This document shows, in pieces, positions 25,265 through 34,870 of a DNA stretch of 64,000 bases. Below the pieces are notes generated by a model. It did not search any database. It was not told where the DNA came from and saw only the letters and a program-made list of their open reading frames with translations. The first letter of the stretch is position 1; each line of letters begins with the position of its first letter. Position numbers and translations under genes: made by a program. Origin of the DNA: Bactrocera neohumeralis (lineage: Eukaryota > Arthropoda > Insecta > Diptera > Tephritidae); assembly GCF_024586455.1 (NCBI RefSeq), contig NC_065919.1, positions 34,758,839-34,822,838 of the forward strand. The letters are read 5' to 3'.

Positions 25265-25996
25265 AAGCCTTTTTTCTCAAAAGTGCCATAACTCTGAGGA
25301 ACCATTTAAGATACAATAACCATAATATCTCAGGACTAACCTCTTCAGTACCTCTGCCCACAATGTAAAAGTTGTCAATAAATAAATTCGTTAGAGACAT
25401 TTTATTTCCGAGATGGCGCAAAAGAGCTTTATAAGAGCCGGGATCAAAATAAGACGGCGGGAGAGGCACCTACCATATATTAGTCAAATCCCATATTTCA
25501 GGACCTACACGACTGATATCAACCAAATTTAGTATGTAATTTATAATGCCATTTTTATGTTTCCATATTAAAGTAAACGAGATCGGACTACCACCACACC
25601 TACTTCCCATATCTTTAAATTCATCTGATTATTTTACTATACCAGTATGCAAATTAAGCAAAAATGAATGCGGGCTTGTCCGAATCGGATTAATGATTTT
25701 TTAGCCGCCCTATATCTAATACAAAGATTTGCGAACTTTCAGTTTAATTTATACTACATACATATATCGACCCTTATGTGAGTTATCTTAGTGAAACCGA
25801 AAGAACGGGTTTTACTAATAACTATGTATCTTTGTGCCTAAAGCAGTAAAATAGGGTGAAGTCTTGCCCTATCTCATATATAACTAAGTATATTATTATT
25901 ATGTTGTATGTTAATCGTATGTGGTATTGCCAAAAATTGTTAAAATCGGTCAATAATCTCTTAGACTCCATACACCTTACTAGGCAATTTTCTAAC
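25265..25996 (+). mobile_element. Old diverged HINE fragments
   Basis: Blocks such as CCATATTTCAGGACCTACAC, 'GATATCAACCAAATTTAGTA' and 'GGTATTGCCAAAAATTGTTA' correspond in order to internal HINE sequence in the plus orientation. No ends remain. The right side is interrupted by the Transib insertion at 26002. Confidence 0.45.
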
Positions 25997-26306
25997 CACC
26001 GCACACTGGTCGATTTCATAGGCCAAAAATAAAAAAATAAAAGTTTGAAACTTACCACTTTTTGTATCAAAGCTATTTCTTAAAACACCAATAAAATTAA
26101 CGGTAAATACATTTTTGCTCTATCTGCTCTTTTCGGCTACGAAAAGCGAGAGAAGTGAGAAGTCCCTGTCTCGCTCTCAAATGAATCAAGTTTGTTTATA
26201 TTAGTTAATGTTTTCTAAGTCTATGCTTTTGATTTCAGTTGCAACTTTTTGCAACTTTCTTTGTTATTCATGTTATTCTACCAGGCATGCGACTTTTTGT
26301 GTTATT

Positions 26307-27378
26307 TATACTCTCGCAACAATGTTGCTAACGAGAGTATTATAGTTTTGTTCACATAACGGTTGTTTGTAAGTCCTAAAACTAAAAGAGTCAGATATAG
26401 GGTTATATATATCAAAGTGATCAGGGCGACGAGTAGAGTCGAAATCCGGATGTCTGTCTGTCCGTCCGTCTGTCCGTCCGTCCGTCCGTGCAAGCTGTAA
26501 CTTGAGTAAAAATTGAGATATCATGATGAAACTTGGTACACGTATTCCTTGGCTCCATAAGAAGGTTAAGTTCGAAGATGGGCAAAATCGGCCCACTGCC
26601 ACGCCCACAAAATGGCGGAAACCGAAAACCTATAAAGTGTCATAACTAAGCCATAAATAAAGATATTAAAGTGAAATTTGGCACAAAGGATCGCATTAGG
26701 GAGGGGCATATTTGGACGCAATTGTTTTGGAAAAGTGGGCGTGGCCCCGCCCCCTACTAAGTTTTTTGTACATATCTCGGAAACTACTATAGCTATGTCA
26801 ACCAAAGTCTACAGAGTCGTTTCCTTCAGGCATTTCCATGTACAGTTCAAAAATGGAAGAAATCGGATAATAACCACGCCCACCTCCCATACAAAGGTTA
26901 TGTTCAAAATCACTAAAAGTGCGATAACCGACTAACAAAAAACGTCAGAAACACTAAATTTTACGGAAGAAGTGGCAGAAGGAAGCTGCACCCAGGCTTT
27001 TTTTAAAAATTGAAAATGGGCGTGGCGCCGCCCACTTATGGACCAAGAACCATATCTCAGGAGCTACTAGACCGATTTCAATGAAATTCGGTATATAATA
27101 TTTTCTTAACACCCTGATGACATGTACGAAATATGGGTGAAATCGGTTCGCAACCACGCCTTCTTCCAATATAAAGCTATTTTGAATTCCATCTGATGCC
27201 TTCTCTGTATAATACGAGTATAAACATTAGGAACCAATGATGATAGCGGAATAAAACTTTACAAAAATACGGTATTTGAAAAATATGTAAATGACGTATT
27301 ATGAAATCTCGATTATCACTTTACCATGCGAGAGTATAAAATGTTCGGTGACACCCGAACTTAGCCCTTCCTTACTTG
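26307..27378 (+). mobile_element. HINE, young full-length copy, inside Transib
   Basis: The 5' end TATACTCTCGCAACAATGTT contains the palindrome GCAACAATGTTGC. A (CTGTCCGTCCG)n tract lies at 26453-26488. The 3' end has GCGAGAGTATA, the exact inverted repeat of the first 11 bases, followed by the hairpin GTTCGGTGACACCCGAAC and TTACTTGTTTTT. Repeated CCACGCCCAC blocks in the middle are also typical of DINE-1. It is nearly identical to the copy at 43785-44852, so both moved recently. Short open frames in it are repeated in each copy but show no protein motif. Confidence 0.85.
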
Positions 27379-27557
27379 TTTTTATATTTTTTTGTATTTA
27401 CGTGTTCGTATATTGGTGCATATTTTATTGTTTTTTATTTTTTTTTCATCATACATACATATACATATGTACATATTTGAGCTTTGGTTTTCATTTTATC
27501 ATTTTCTCTCTTTTATCAAATGTTTGTTCTATACGTACTTTTATTTAGGCGCATCAT

Positions 27558-28410
27558 ATGGGTGTAAACTTTCACGCCTATATACTTACATATAATATTT
27601 TATTTTTGAATTTTGGTGTTTTGAAAATTTGTGAAGTAATATCTCTTATCACCGAAGCAAATTTAATAAAGCTTCAGTATCTACTTATTAGAAGCTTCGT
27701 AAGCAAAAAACTTGATATTAACTTTTTACCCTGCTGTGATGACATTTTAAAGGAAAAAGAGTTATCCTGAGCAAATAAAGGTCTCAGAATCTGATCTTGA
27801 AGTTGAGATAAAAAAATTATTGAGCCACATTGCGTCACAAATGTAATTCATGGACGGAATGAGTCCTCTAATTACCTATTATCAATAGGAATATGTGGCT
27901 TTGATGGCAATTCTGGTCAGAGCGAATATGAGCAGAAATTTGAAAATAATAATATGGAAGACAATAATTTATTTGTCACGGCATATGTCCCTGTATAACT
28001 GATAATAAAATCGCAAAATGATGAAGAGCACAAACAAATTTGGAAAAACTGCAGACCGACCTTCGCCCACCCGCTATTGCCGTCCTGTTCGAATTCAATT
28101 TGAAAAGGAATTAGTTTAATAAACCCTCAATGCACTAGATTGGCGCAAGATCCTGCAAAGGAATTAACTTCAAAATATTTCTGGTATTATCTTCCTTCGT
28201 CAGTCCGTAAAATTTTAATTCACGCTCCCTATGTTATTCAATATGCACCAGTTTCAATTGGAGAGTTCTCATAAGAGCTGAGAGCTGAGTCAAGCAATAA
28301 GGACGTTAAGATGTATCGACTCCATCATTTACAAAAAACCTAATGGATCAAATACAAATCACGACTTGCTAAACCGAATGCTTTTGAGCTTCATGCAAAA
28401 GTAAATAAAT
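27558..28410 (+). pseudogene. Transib transposase (RAG1-core homologue), frameshifted
   Basis: The plus strand gives, in order and across several frameshifts and stops, LITEANLIKLQYLLIRSFVS; KKSYPEQIKVSESDLEVEIK and following residues; CGFDGNSGQSEYEQKFE (about 27900); TRYCRPVRIQFEKE (about 28075); YYLPSSVRKILIHAPYVIQY (about 28185); and SNKDVKMYRLHHLQKT (about 28293). The GFDG block sits where Transib/RAG1 proteins carry the first catalytic aspartate, and the SNKDxxxYRxxHxxK block where they carry the final catalytic glutamate region. The middle part with the second aspartate seems deleted, since the distance from CRPV to YYLP is far too short. My match is from remembered family patterns; the flanking termini and 5-bp duplication support it independently. 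Confidence 0.65.
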
Positions 28411-28644
28411 TTTAATAAAATTAGTATTTGATTTAGTTGACTAAGATTCTAAAAATTCCTTTTTTCGTTTATTAACTTTTTTAATTTAATATAATTAATT
28501 AAAATTTGTTACCACCGGGGGGGTGTCGAAGTGGGAAATGGTAGAGGGAGATTTTAAAAAGCTTTGGCAAAAGTTTCATTTTTATTTAGGCAGTGGAAGT
28601 ATTTTTGGCCGCTGATTCCATACAAGACCGACCACTGTGCACCG

Positions 28645-29139
28645 GTTGTCCTTAAACTGTATGTACGGCTTACCCCCACTCCGATATTCGTTTTTCTAAC
28701 AGGCCCTGTGACGTAAAGTGTGTAAGTGTATGAGTTGTGATTAACGTTTACAACATTAATTTAATATATTGAATTCAGCCTCTTCGGTTGAATTTATTCA
28801 CATATATACATCTCCTTTGAAGATGGTTTTAATATATTTTTTGCCGACAGGAAAAAATCAATATTAGTAAATATGATACCAAATTTTATTGCTTTCCATT
28901 CGTGATTTCCTCTGGTAATGAATATTGCATTCTCTTGGAACATTTTTAATAAAAAGATTTGACAACACCTGGAGGTATATGCCTGGCTTATATCCTTGCA
29001 AGAACTAAGCTAAACAAGTATACATATGTTTTATAGTCCGCAATCACTGCGGCAGTGGAGAACTTGTGTAAGTAACTTGGGAAATAGTGAATAGTTTTAT
29101 ATTTTTTTCATATATTCATTACAAATCTATATACATACT
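28645..29139. other. Spacer with no recognised feature
   Basis: Short unique sequence between the Transib and the fold-back element; nothing recognised. Confidence 0.35.
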
Positions 29140-29290
29140 AGAGGACCCGTCCACGCTTCGCTGTGGCTGATACATAGATAATACTACTACTACCATCGAT
29201 ACGATTTCTATTAGTTGCATTATAACTACATATTCGTTAATAAGATATACATAGCATTTTTCTGAAGCAACTTGTGTTAGTTTACAAAAA

Positions 29291-29620
29291 AATGGATCTT
29301 AAAGCATTTCGTGTAATAATAAAGCATTGCTTTTTGGGAAACCGAGGACAATGATGCTCTAAAGAGGAGAAAGCTCTGTACAAAGTGGTTGCCTCGCAAG
29401 TTCATAATCCAACAGAACAATGAATAACGATTCTGAGAAGTGTTTGAAATAAAACCGAATTTTTGCGTCGGTGTGTGACAATAGAAACATAGCTCCATCA
29501 TTTCTCCCTGGAGTTCAACCGACAGTCATTCTAGTGGACTACAGATGGTGAACCGGTTTTCAGGTGTGGAAAGGCGAATAAATCTGCTGGATTACTGAGC
29601 CAGTTATAAGCTATTTCACT
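29291..29620 (+). pseudogene. Irritans-type mariner fragment, left arm
   Basis: Starting at an ATG the plus strand reads MDLKAFRVIIKHCFLG, matching the xxKEFRVLIKHYFLKGK start of irritans-group mariner transposases. A deletion then removes most of the HTH domain. A later stretch (about 29415-29450) gives NNDSEKCLK and continues toward an EFLRRCVTxET-like region. It is heavily degraded. The same protein region appears, better preserved, in the right arm. Confidence 0.65.
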
Positions 29621-30429
29621 GCGTATTTGGTTGCAGTTCTTTTCTACTATTCCAAATATTTAGCAATTGTATTAGTTTTGAGGAAGAATCTGTTTAAAAT
29701 TGTACGCATATATTCAAGGAAAGGAGGATAATTTGAAATATAATCTTTGTATTTATGAGTTGAATTAAATTTTGACAAAAAGAGATAAAATGTATCCTAT
29801 GTCCTTACCCTGGTTCTAAGCTACCTTCCCACCAATTTTCAGTTAAATCGATTCAGCCGTTCTTGAGTTATAAATGGTATAACTAACACAACTTTCTTAT
29901 ATACATATATGTATGTATATAGCCGGAATAAAAAAAGCATGCGACCGAAATTGAATGATTCAAATATTTGACAAATAAAAATATTGAAACACAAAACAAA
30001 AACAAAAAAAAAAAATTGTATGGAAAAATGTTACTTTTTGGTAATTTTCCAATTTCCCTTAACATTTAGGAGGATGAAAAATAGATGTTGTCCGATTCTC
30101 CACCCTAGCCGATATGCCCGCTAAGATTCACGAAAATCGGTCGAGCGGTTTCAGAGGAGTTCAATAACGTACACCGTGACACGACAATTTTATATACATA
30201 TTAGATACAAAAAAAAGAAAGAAAAAATATAATACAACTTATAAATGCAAAAATTATATTTCAAATCATAAGCATTTGTTTAAAATTCATGTTTGTAGGA
30301 ATTATTTGAATATATGCGTCTAAATTTTAACAGATTCTTCCTCAAAAATAATACAATTGCTAAGTATTTGGAATAGTAGAAAAGAACTGCAACCAAATAC
30401 GCAGTGAAATAGAGATAACTGGCTCAGTA

Positions 30430-30870
30430 ATCAGTCGTTGACGTGCATCCCGAAAGACTGATGTCATAACCTTTCCAGTCGACTTTTTCGTCTTTTCACG
30501 CTTGAGGACCGGTTCATCATGTGCAGTCCACTAGAATGACTGTCGATTGGACTCCAGTAAGAAATGATGGAGCTATGTTTCTATTGTTACACACCGACGC
30601 AAAAATTCTGTTTTATTACGATTAAAGAGCACTCAAACACTTCTCAGAATCAGTTATTCGTTGTTTTTGTTGGATTGTGAACGTGCGAGGCACCCACTTT
30701 GCACAGAGCTTTCACCTCTTAAGAGCATCATTGTCCTCGGTGCTCATTTCGCCTGTTTCCAGCTTAGCAAATATCTTTTCAACGATGAATTTCCCTGAGC
30801 CCAAATTCAACGGTATTTTCACCCAAAAAGCCAAATGCTTTATTAACACACGAAATGCTTTATGATACAC
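30430..30870 (-). pseudogene. Irritans-type mariner fragment, right arm
   Basis: The minus strand reads FRVLIKHLAFWVKIPLNLGS, then KLETGEMSTEDNDAL, KLCAKWVPRTF followed by TDSEKCLSAL, NKTEFLRRCVTIET, and KKSTGKVMTSVFRDARQ. These correspond in order to FRVLIKHYFLKGK, FKRGEMSTEDGER, KLCAKWVPRELTFDQK, DDSERCL, EFFRRYVTMDETW and KSAGKVMASVFWDAHG of irritans mariners. The first catalytic position (MDETW) is altered to IET. The region with the second and third aspartates is absent. Confidence 0.7.
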
Positions 30871-30886
30871 TTTTTTTGTAGACTAA

Positions 30887-31439
30887 CCGTGCGATTCTGT
30901 ACTGTGATACTGTCTCAAGTCTCTAAATTTGAGATTTTGAGTTAGAGACAATTTTTGAGACTTGAGACGATTTTGCTATTCTGTAAGTGACAGTCACAAA
31001 ATCCATTACATTTCATTATTCAGAGATGTTTTTAAACTTGAATGAAAATAAATATGTCGATAACAAATATTAAATTTTTTGTAACATAGTCAAAAAACAA
31101 AATTATCAATAAAAGTAAAAATATATGTTAACTTTGTTTCATAATATTTACGAAATTTATGTAGAATTGATTTATTTTTAACCTTTTCGTGCTTGAGTTG
31201 CTTACAAAATAGAAAATAACTACAATCGATTAATATCTGTGATGATCTCTATTCAAAATGGCAGACAAGAGTTCTTTTTGGTTTTGTGACCTGCTAATTA
31301 CCAGGTCTCAAGTTTGAGTCAATATTTTGAGACTAACGCTAGAGACTGTTTAGTGAATAGTAACTACATAGTCACTAATTGAGATTTTACCTCAAAATGT
31401 CTCAAATAGAGACTAGAGACTGGTTACAGAATCCCGCTA
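30887..31439. mobile_element. MITE with TAA target duplication in fold-back arm
   Basis: The left end CCGTGCGATTCTGTAC is matched by TAGCGGGATTCTGTAACC read from the right. The 3-bp repeat TAA flanks it at 30884-30886 and 31440-31442. Comparison with the empty left arm, which reads CTTGTGTTAGTTTAC without interruption, confirms that this 553-bp block is an insertion. Further inverted words (GAGACTTGAGAC, TCTCAAGTTTGAG) lie inside. The TTA/TAA duplication suggests a PIF/Harbinger-type element. Confidence 0.75.
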
Positions 31440-31575
31440 TAACACAAGTTGCTTCACAAAAATGCTATATCTCATTAACTAATAGTAATAATCCAACTAA
31501 TAGAAATCATATACATAGATGGTAGTAGTAGTATTATCTACGTATCAGTCACGGTGAAGCGTGGACGGGTCCTCT

Positions 31576-33114
31576 TATTGTATATAAATATAATCTCAAA
31601 AATTATAAACATTTCATTAATTGTTTTTTCTTTTGGTTATTAAACGTTACAAACCACTATTTTAGGCGGTCAGATTCGGTGTAGGTGTGTTTCTCCTATA
31701 TTCATTTGATTATGAGAGTAAACATCTCGGTTCAAAATTTATTTATCTTCGCGGCTATTCCCAGAAGTCCAGCGCCAAAGTGATGCTTTAGTTTAACGTC
31801 TCACTACTGAAAGACAATATTGTAAATAAAGTATAGATTTAACTAAATTTTTTCAAAGGCACATGGACTTTAAAGATTATACTTGCAAAGTTTTGAATTC
31901 TTATAAGAACTAAACTATTCATCCATTTAAATTGAAATAACATTCTTATTTGAATATTAACAAAGTCAATGGAGAATATCTCAAATGATCATTCTAATAT
32001 GAATTCACAAGATTCAGGTAAGAATAAGGTGAGTATTAAGAGAAGACTAAGCATCATATTGCTCACACTGCTACTATGAAACGTAATAGCAGAGAACGTC
32101 TGTATTCACCAAACAAATAAGAGAGCGGCCACTGTTATTGCTAATTAACAGGAAAATGTTAATGAAACACCTGAGAGTTATCTAGAGCAGTTAATATTTA
32201 AGCTACATACGTACATATGCATATCTACAATGTTTCGCTAACTCTCGCTCTAACATATCAAAGACCACAATACTTGCATATTCATAATACTCATGATCAC
32301 GAAAATCACTATTAAAGTCTACAATGTCGTCATTATTACGCTCTCTTATTTTCAACCACTCGCTTGCTTGTTCGTTTACCTGTCAAAATTTTTTACAAAA
32401 TGGGATCAACAACATAGCAGTAGAAAATCAATATAACATAATGAAATCAAGATGAGCGGATCGGATGTTCTACATACGTACACATTAGCGACTACTACTT
32501 ATGTATTCATAAGTAGGTTTTTTCAAGCGTCTGATACATTTACTTAGGTTCATTCGTTGCGTAGACAGTCTGCCGGGAAGATGTGAAACTGAAGTTAAAG
32601 TTGCGCGCATTAAGATGAACTTAAACACGTGATCAGCGGTGATCAGCTGTTGCTTGTACGGACCGGAGGCCATGATGGCCGCCTTCGTTAGTTGCAGAGT
32701 CATTCAATGAGCAAATCAGGTTTTTCTTCGCTATTTCTTTTTGGCGGTTATTAATCATTGAAAGTGTACGGCGTATTTTTTTAAATTTTAATATACAAGC
32801 TAACATGTATACAAGATAACATGTATACATAAATAATTTTGGTTTAGCAAAAACAAAAAAAAAATAATAATTGGTGGTTTTGTTTAATATGTACATATGT
32901 ATGTGTATGTAGTAACAAGCACTGTTTGGTGTTTCATTTGTTTAGTGTTTTTAAGATTTAAAAGTTCTGAAATAAATTGTTCGATTATTTAAAAACAAAT
33001 ATTTTTCGTTCGCTCATTTCGAATATATATTTTAATCCTAAATATAAATATGTTTAATATAGATTCAAGAAATACCTATTCAGTATTAATATTAGATATG
33101 ACAGTGAAGTCTTT
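31576..33114. other. Mostly unique sequence with possible regulatory patches
   Basis: No transposon was recognised. Several GAGA-type words occur (AAGAGAGCGGCC near 32120, ACTCTCGCTCTAAC near 32240, CGCTCTCTTA near 32340). A patch at 32620-32690 holds CACGTGATCAGCGGTGATCA and CCATGATGGCCGCC, the latter resembling YY1/Pho-type sites. This would fit a regulatory region, but nothing proves it. Confidence 0.3.
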
Positions 33115-33342
33115 AAACTGCACAAATTTTATTGGCGGCTTGAGGTGCATTTTTGCCTTTATCGTAGTAGTACTGTAAAATATGCCGTATTTTCGCTTTC
33201 TTTTGCTCCATGTTTGCGAGGCTATAACTCACGAACGAGTTATAAGGTATAGCATGACCTGATGTGACGAATAAAACTAGAACTACGCGCTTTCAGCGCC
33301 AACTAGCGAAAATACCGCAAGACTTTTTTGACAACCTATTAT
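33115..33342 (-). mobile_element. Mariner end fragment (sibling of 60.6 kb copy)
   Basis: The segment is near-identical to 60856-61133, including the terminal repeat GACTTTTTTGACAACCTATT and the start of the transposase frame (MEQKK-like, minus strand). A roughly 50-base deletion after CTCACGAACGAG distinguishes it. The other end of the transposon is missing. Confidence 0.75.
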
Positions 33343-34777
33343 GTGCATAAATTACTCCAAATATTTCCTTTGTAAAATTACATTAGTTTAATCAAGTTAT
33401 AAAAGTGTATGGAGTGCAATTGTGAATGTATCTATAAAGATGAAAAATGGACGCATAGTATGCAAATAGTTGAATAAATTATATCTATAGTGGATTGTTA
33501 TTACTTTAATTAAATTATTTTATATTTGAGGTTTCAAGGTCGAAACAGGGTGATGTGAAATTTAAGTTAAGCACTTACTTTATTTATTTATGTATAAATA
33601 TGTGTAAATTTAGCTGCATCTCATAAATTACTAGCATACTTTATTCCCATTTAACTTTTTCTGATCAGTTAACTCTAAAGCGACTACAATGTTTTTTTTT
33701 TAAGTTTATCAATTATTTAGACAAGCGATACATTTTAAAAGGTGGAGAGACTCATATGCAAAATTTAAGAAACGGTATGCCCTAATATGTATATTTTGAT
33801 ATATGTATGTATGTATATGAAAGAAATGTTGGCATGAACATCATCAAGAATCGGCTCCTGTACGCGTTTGCGAAGAAAATCGAAAACAAACGAGTTTACC
33901 GCCGGCGATGTGAGCCAGACGCACTCTGCCTCACCTTAATCGAATTTTTTTCACGTTTGCTTGACTTTATTGCCATTATCAGCCACTAATTTGTTAGTAG
34001 TGTAGTGCTTTGTTTTTGCTTTCGCTGCTGTCGTTTGGCAGTTAATAAATTTTAAAAATGAATATTGACAAATTGCACCGAATGAACATGTACCGCCGGA
34101 GTCAGAGAATTTTAGGAACAAGTTAAACGGACGAAGGAGAACAGCAAATAAGTGAAAGTGTCAGAAGCGAAAAATATGGATGAACAACGGAAACTGGATA
34201 ACCACATTGAAGTATTCGAAGCAAAGTAAAGCAGTTATGCGAAGTAACACTTTTTATTGTCCTGATATACATACATATGTATATGTACTGTTGCTGCAAT
34301 ATTCATCTTCAAATGCGGTGCACAGTCACAACACTCTGGAGTAAATTTGTTTATTTTTTATAATATACAAATGTAGTATGTTCAGCTTAATGAGTGAGTG
34401 TTTAACAAACTATGAATACAAAACCGGTGAACAGCAACTCGCATGGGGCATCTGAGCAACGTCAGTACACTGCCAACATCCACTTTATCTTGCACTAGTG
34501 GAATACTAACGAACACGTGGATGCAACTGTATTTTAGTATGTTTTGCAGCTGTGGATCCGCAAACTGAGCTATTTACGCGGAAACTGCAGCAACATGCAA
34601 TTGTTGTTTTGTATTTTTTTGCTCTGTAGCTAACTTATATTAAGTGGGCATTAATCTTTTCAGGTGATAATTAACAGGCGTTTTGCGCTTGTTAAACATT
34701 AAGCGTCGCTTCTTTCCACAGCAACGCGAGTTGTGATGTTACTAAAAATGATTAATTGTTGGTTTTTATAACATCAC
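33343..34777. other. Unique sequence with a possible 5' exon region
   Basis: The stretch 33865-34215 is less AT-rich and purine-rich, in the style of a fly 5' untranslated region. It contains short plus-strand starts, MNIDKLHRMNMYRRSQRIL at 34058 and MDEQRKLDNHIEVFEAK at about 34177. The second reaches a donor-like GCAAAGTAAAG at its end. No promoter element or homologous protein was recognised, so this is only a candidate transcribed region. Confidence 0.25.
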
Positions 34778-34870
34778 CTGTTTGCATACGAAGTATTGCA
34801 TGCGGTACTCTACGTTCGGTCTCATTTTGACTCTCTCGTTCCTCTTCAGCTTCCTTAGCTCCCTCCCGAC
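34778..34870 (-). other. Candidate 93-base exon
   Basis: On the minus strand a partly pyrimidine-rich tract ending GTGATTGAG is followed by 93 bases ending CAAACAG and then GTGATG, a fair donor. One frame reads REGAKEAEEERESQNETERR, then VPHAILRMQT, a charged, protein-like sequence. In that frame both ends are phase 1, the same as the 51-base candidate at 6832-6882 on the same strand, so the two could be spliced together in frame. A second frame is also open, the acceptor is mediocre and I recognise no protein family. Confidence 0.22.

Larger units (their letters stand above)
26002..28639 (+). mobile_element. Fossil Transib transposon with CACCG target duplication
   Basis: The left terminus reads CACACTGGTCGATTTCATAG and the right terminus, read inward, CACAGTGGTCGGTCTTGTAT. 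Both continue to a shared GGCCAAAAATA block. The flanks carry the 5-bp direct repeat CACCG at 25997-26001 and 28640-28644. Transib elements are known for 5-bp GC-rich duplications and for termini resembling the CACAGTG heptamer of V(D)J recombination signals; the right terminus is exactly CACAGTG. Inside lies a frameshifted RAG1-core-like reading (27558-28410). A young HINE (26307-27378) has inserted near the left end, leaving about 1.57 kb of the original, which is shorter than a full Transib. The element cannot encode a working transposase. Confidence 0.8.
29140..31575. mobile_element. Fold-back element with mariner-derived arms
   Basis: The left arm (29140-29717) begins AGAGGACCCGTCCACGCTTC. 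The right arm (30308-31575) ends with its inverted copy. The arms match along their whole length apart from small deletions and a 553-bp MITE in the right arm. From outside in, both carry the AGAGGACCC end, an ACTACTACTACC stretch, then a mariner reading frame pointing inward. The loop (29718-30307) contains ATTCAGCCGTTCTTGAGTTA and CGGTCGAGCGGTTTCAGAGG blocks resembling the 3' ends of common insect repeats. No clear flanking duplication is visible. It is unclear whether the mariner lay in another repeat that was then duplicated in inversion, or whether the whole unit moves as a fold-back. Confidence 0.75.

Noticed and set aside
26453..26488. TCTGTCCGTCCG tracts as a CRISPR-like or satellite array
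   Set aside because: They are short tandem tracts found at the same relative position in every HINE copy, a known DINE-1 trait, with no spacer structure.
26306..26935. Open frames repeated in each HINE copy (including an 85-codon plus-strand frame and TDGRTDGRTD-rich minus-strand frames)
   Set aside because: They recur only because the HINE copies are nearly identical. The TDGR repeats are the CTGTCCG tract read as protein. HINEs are known to be non-coding and no protein motif is present.
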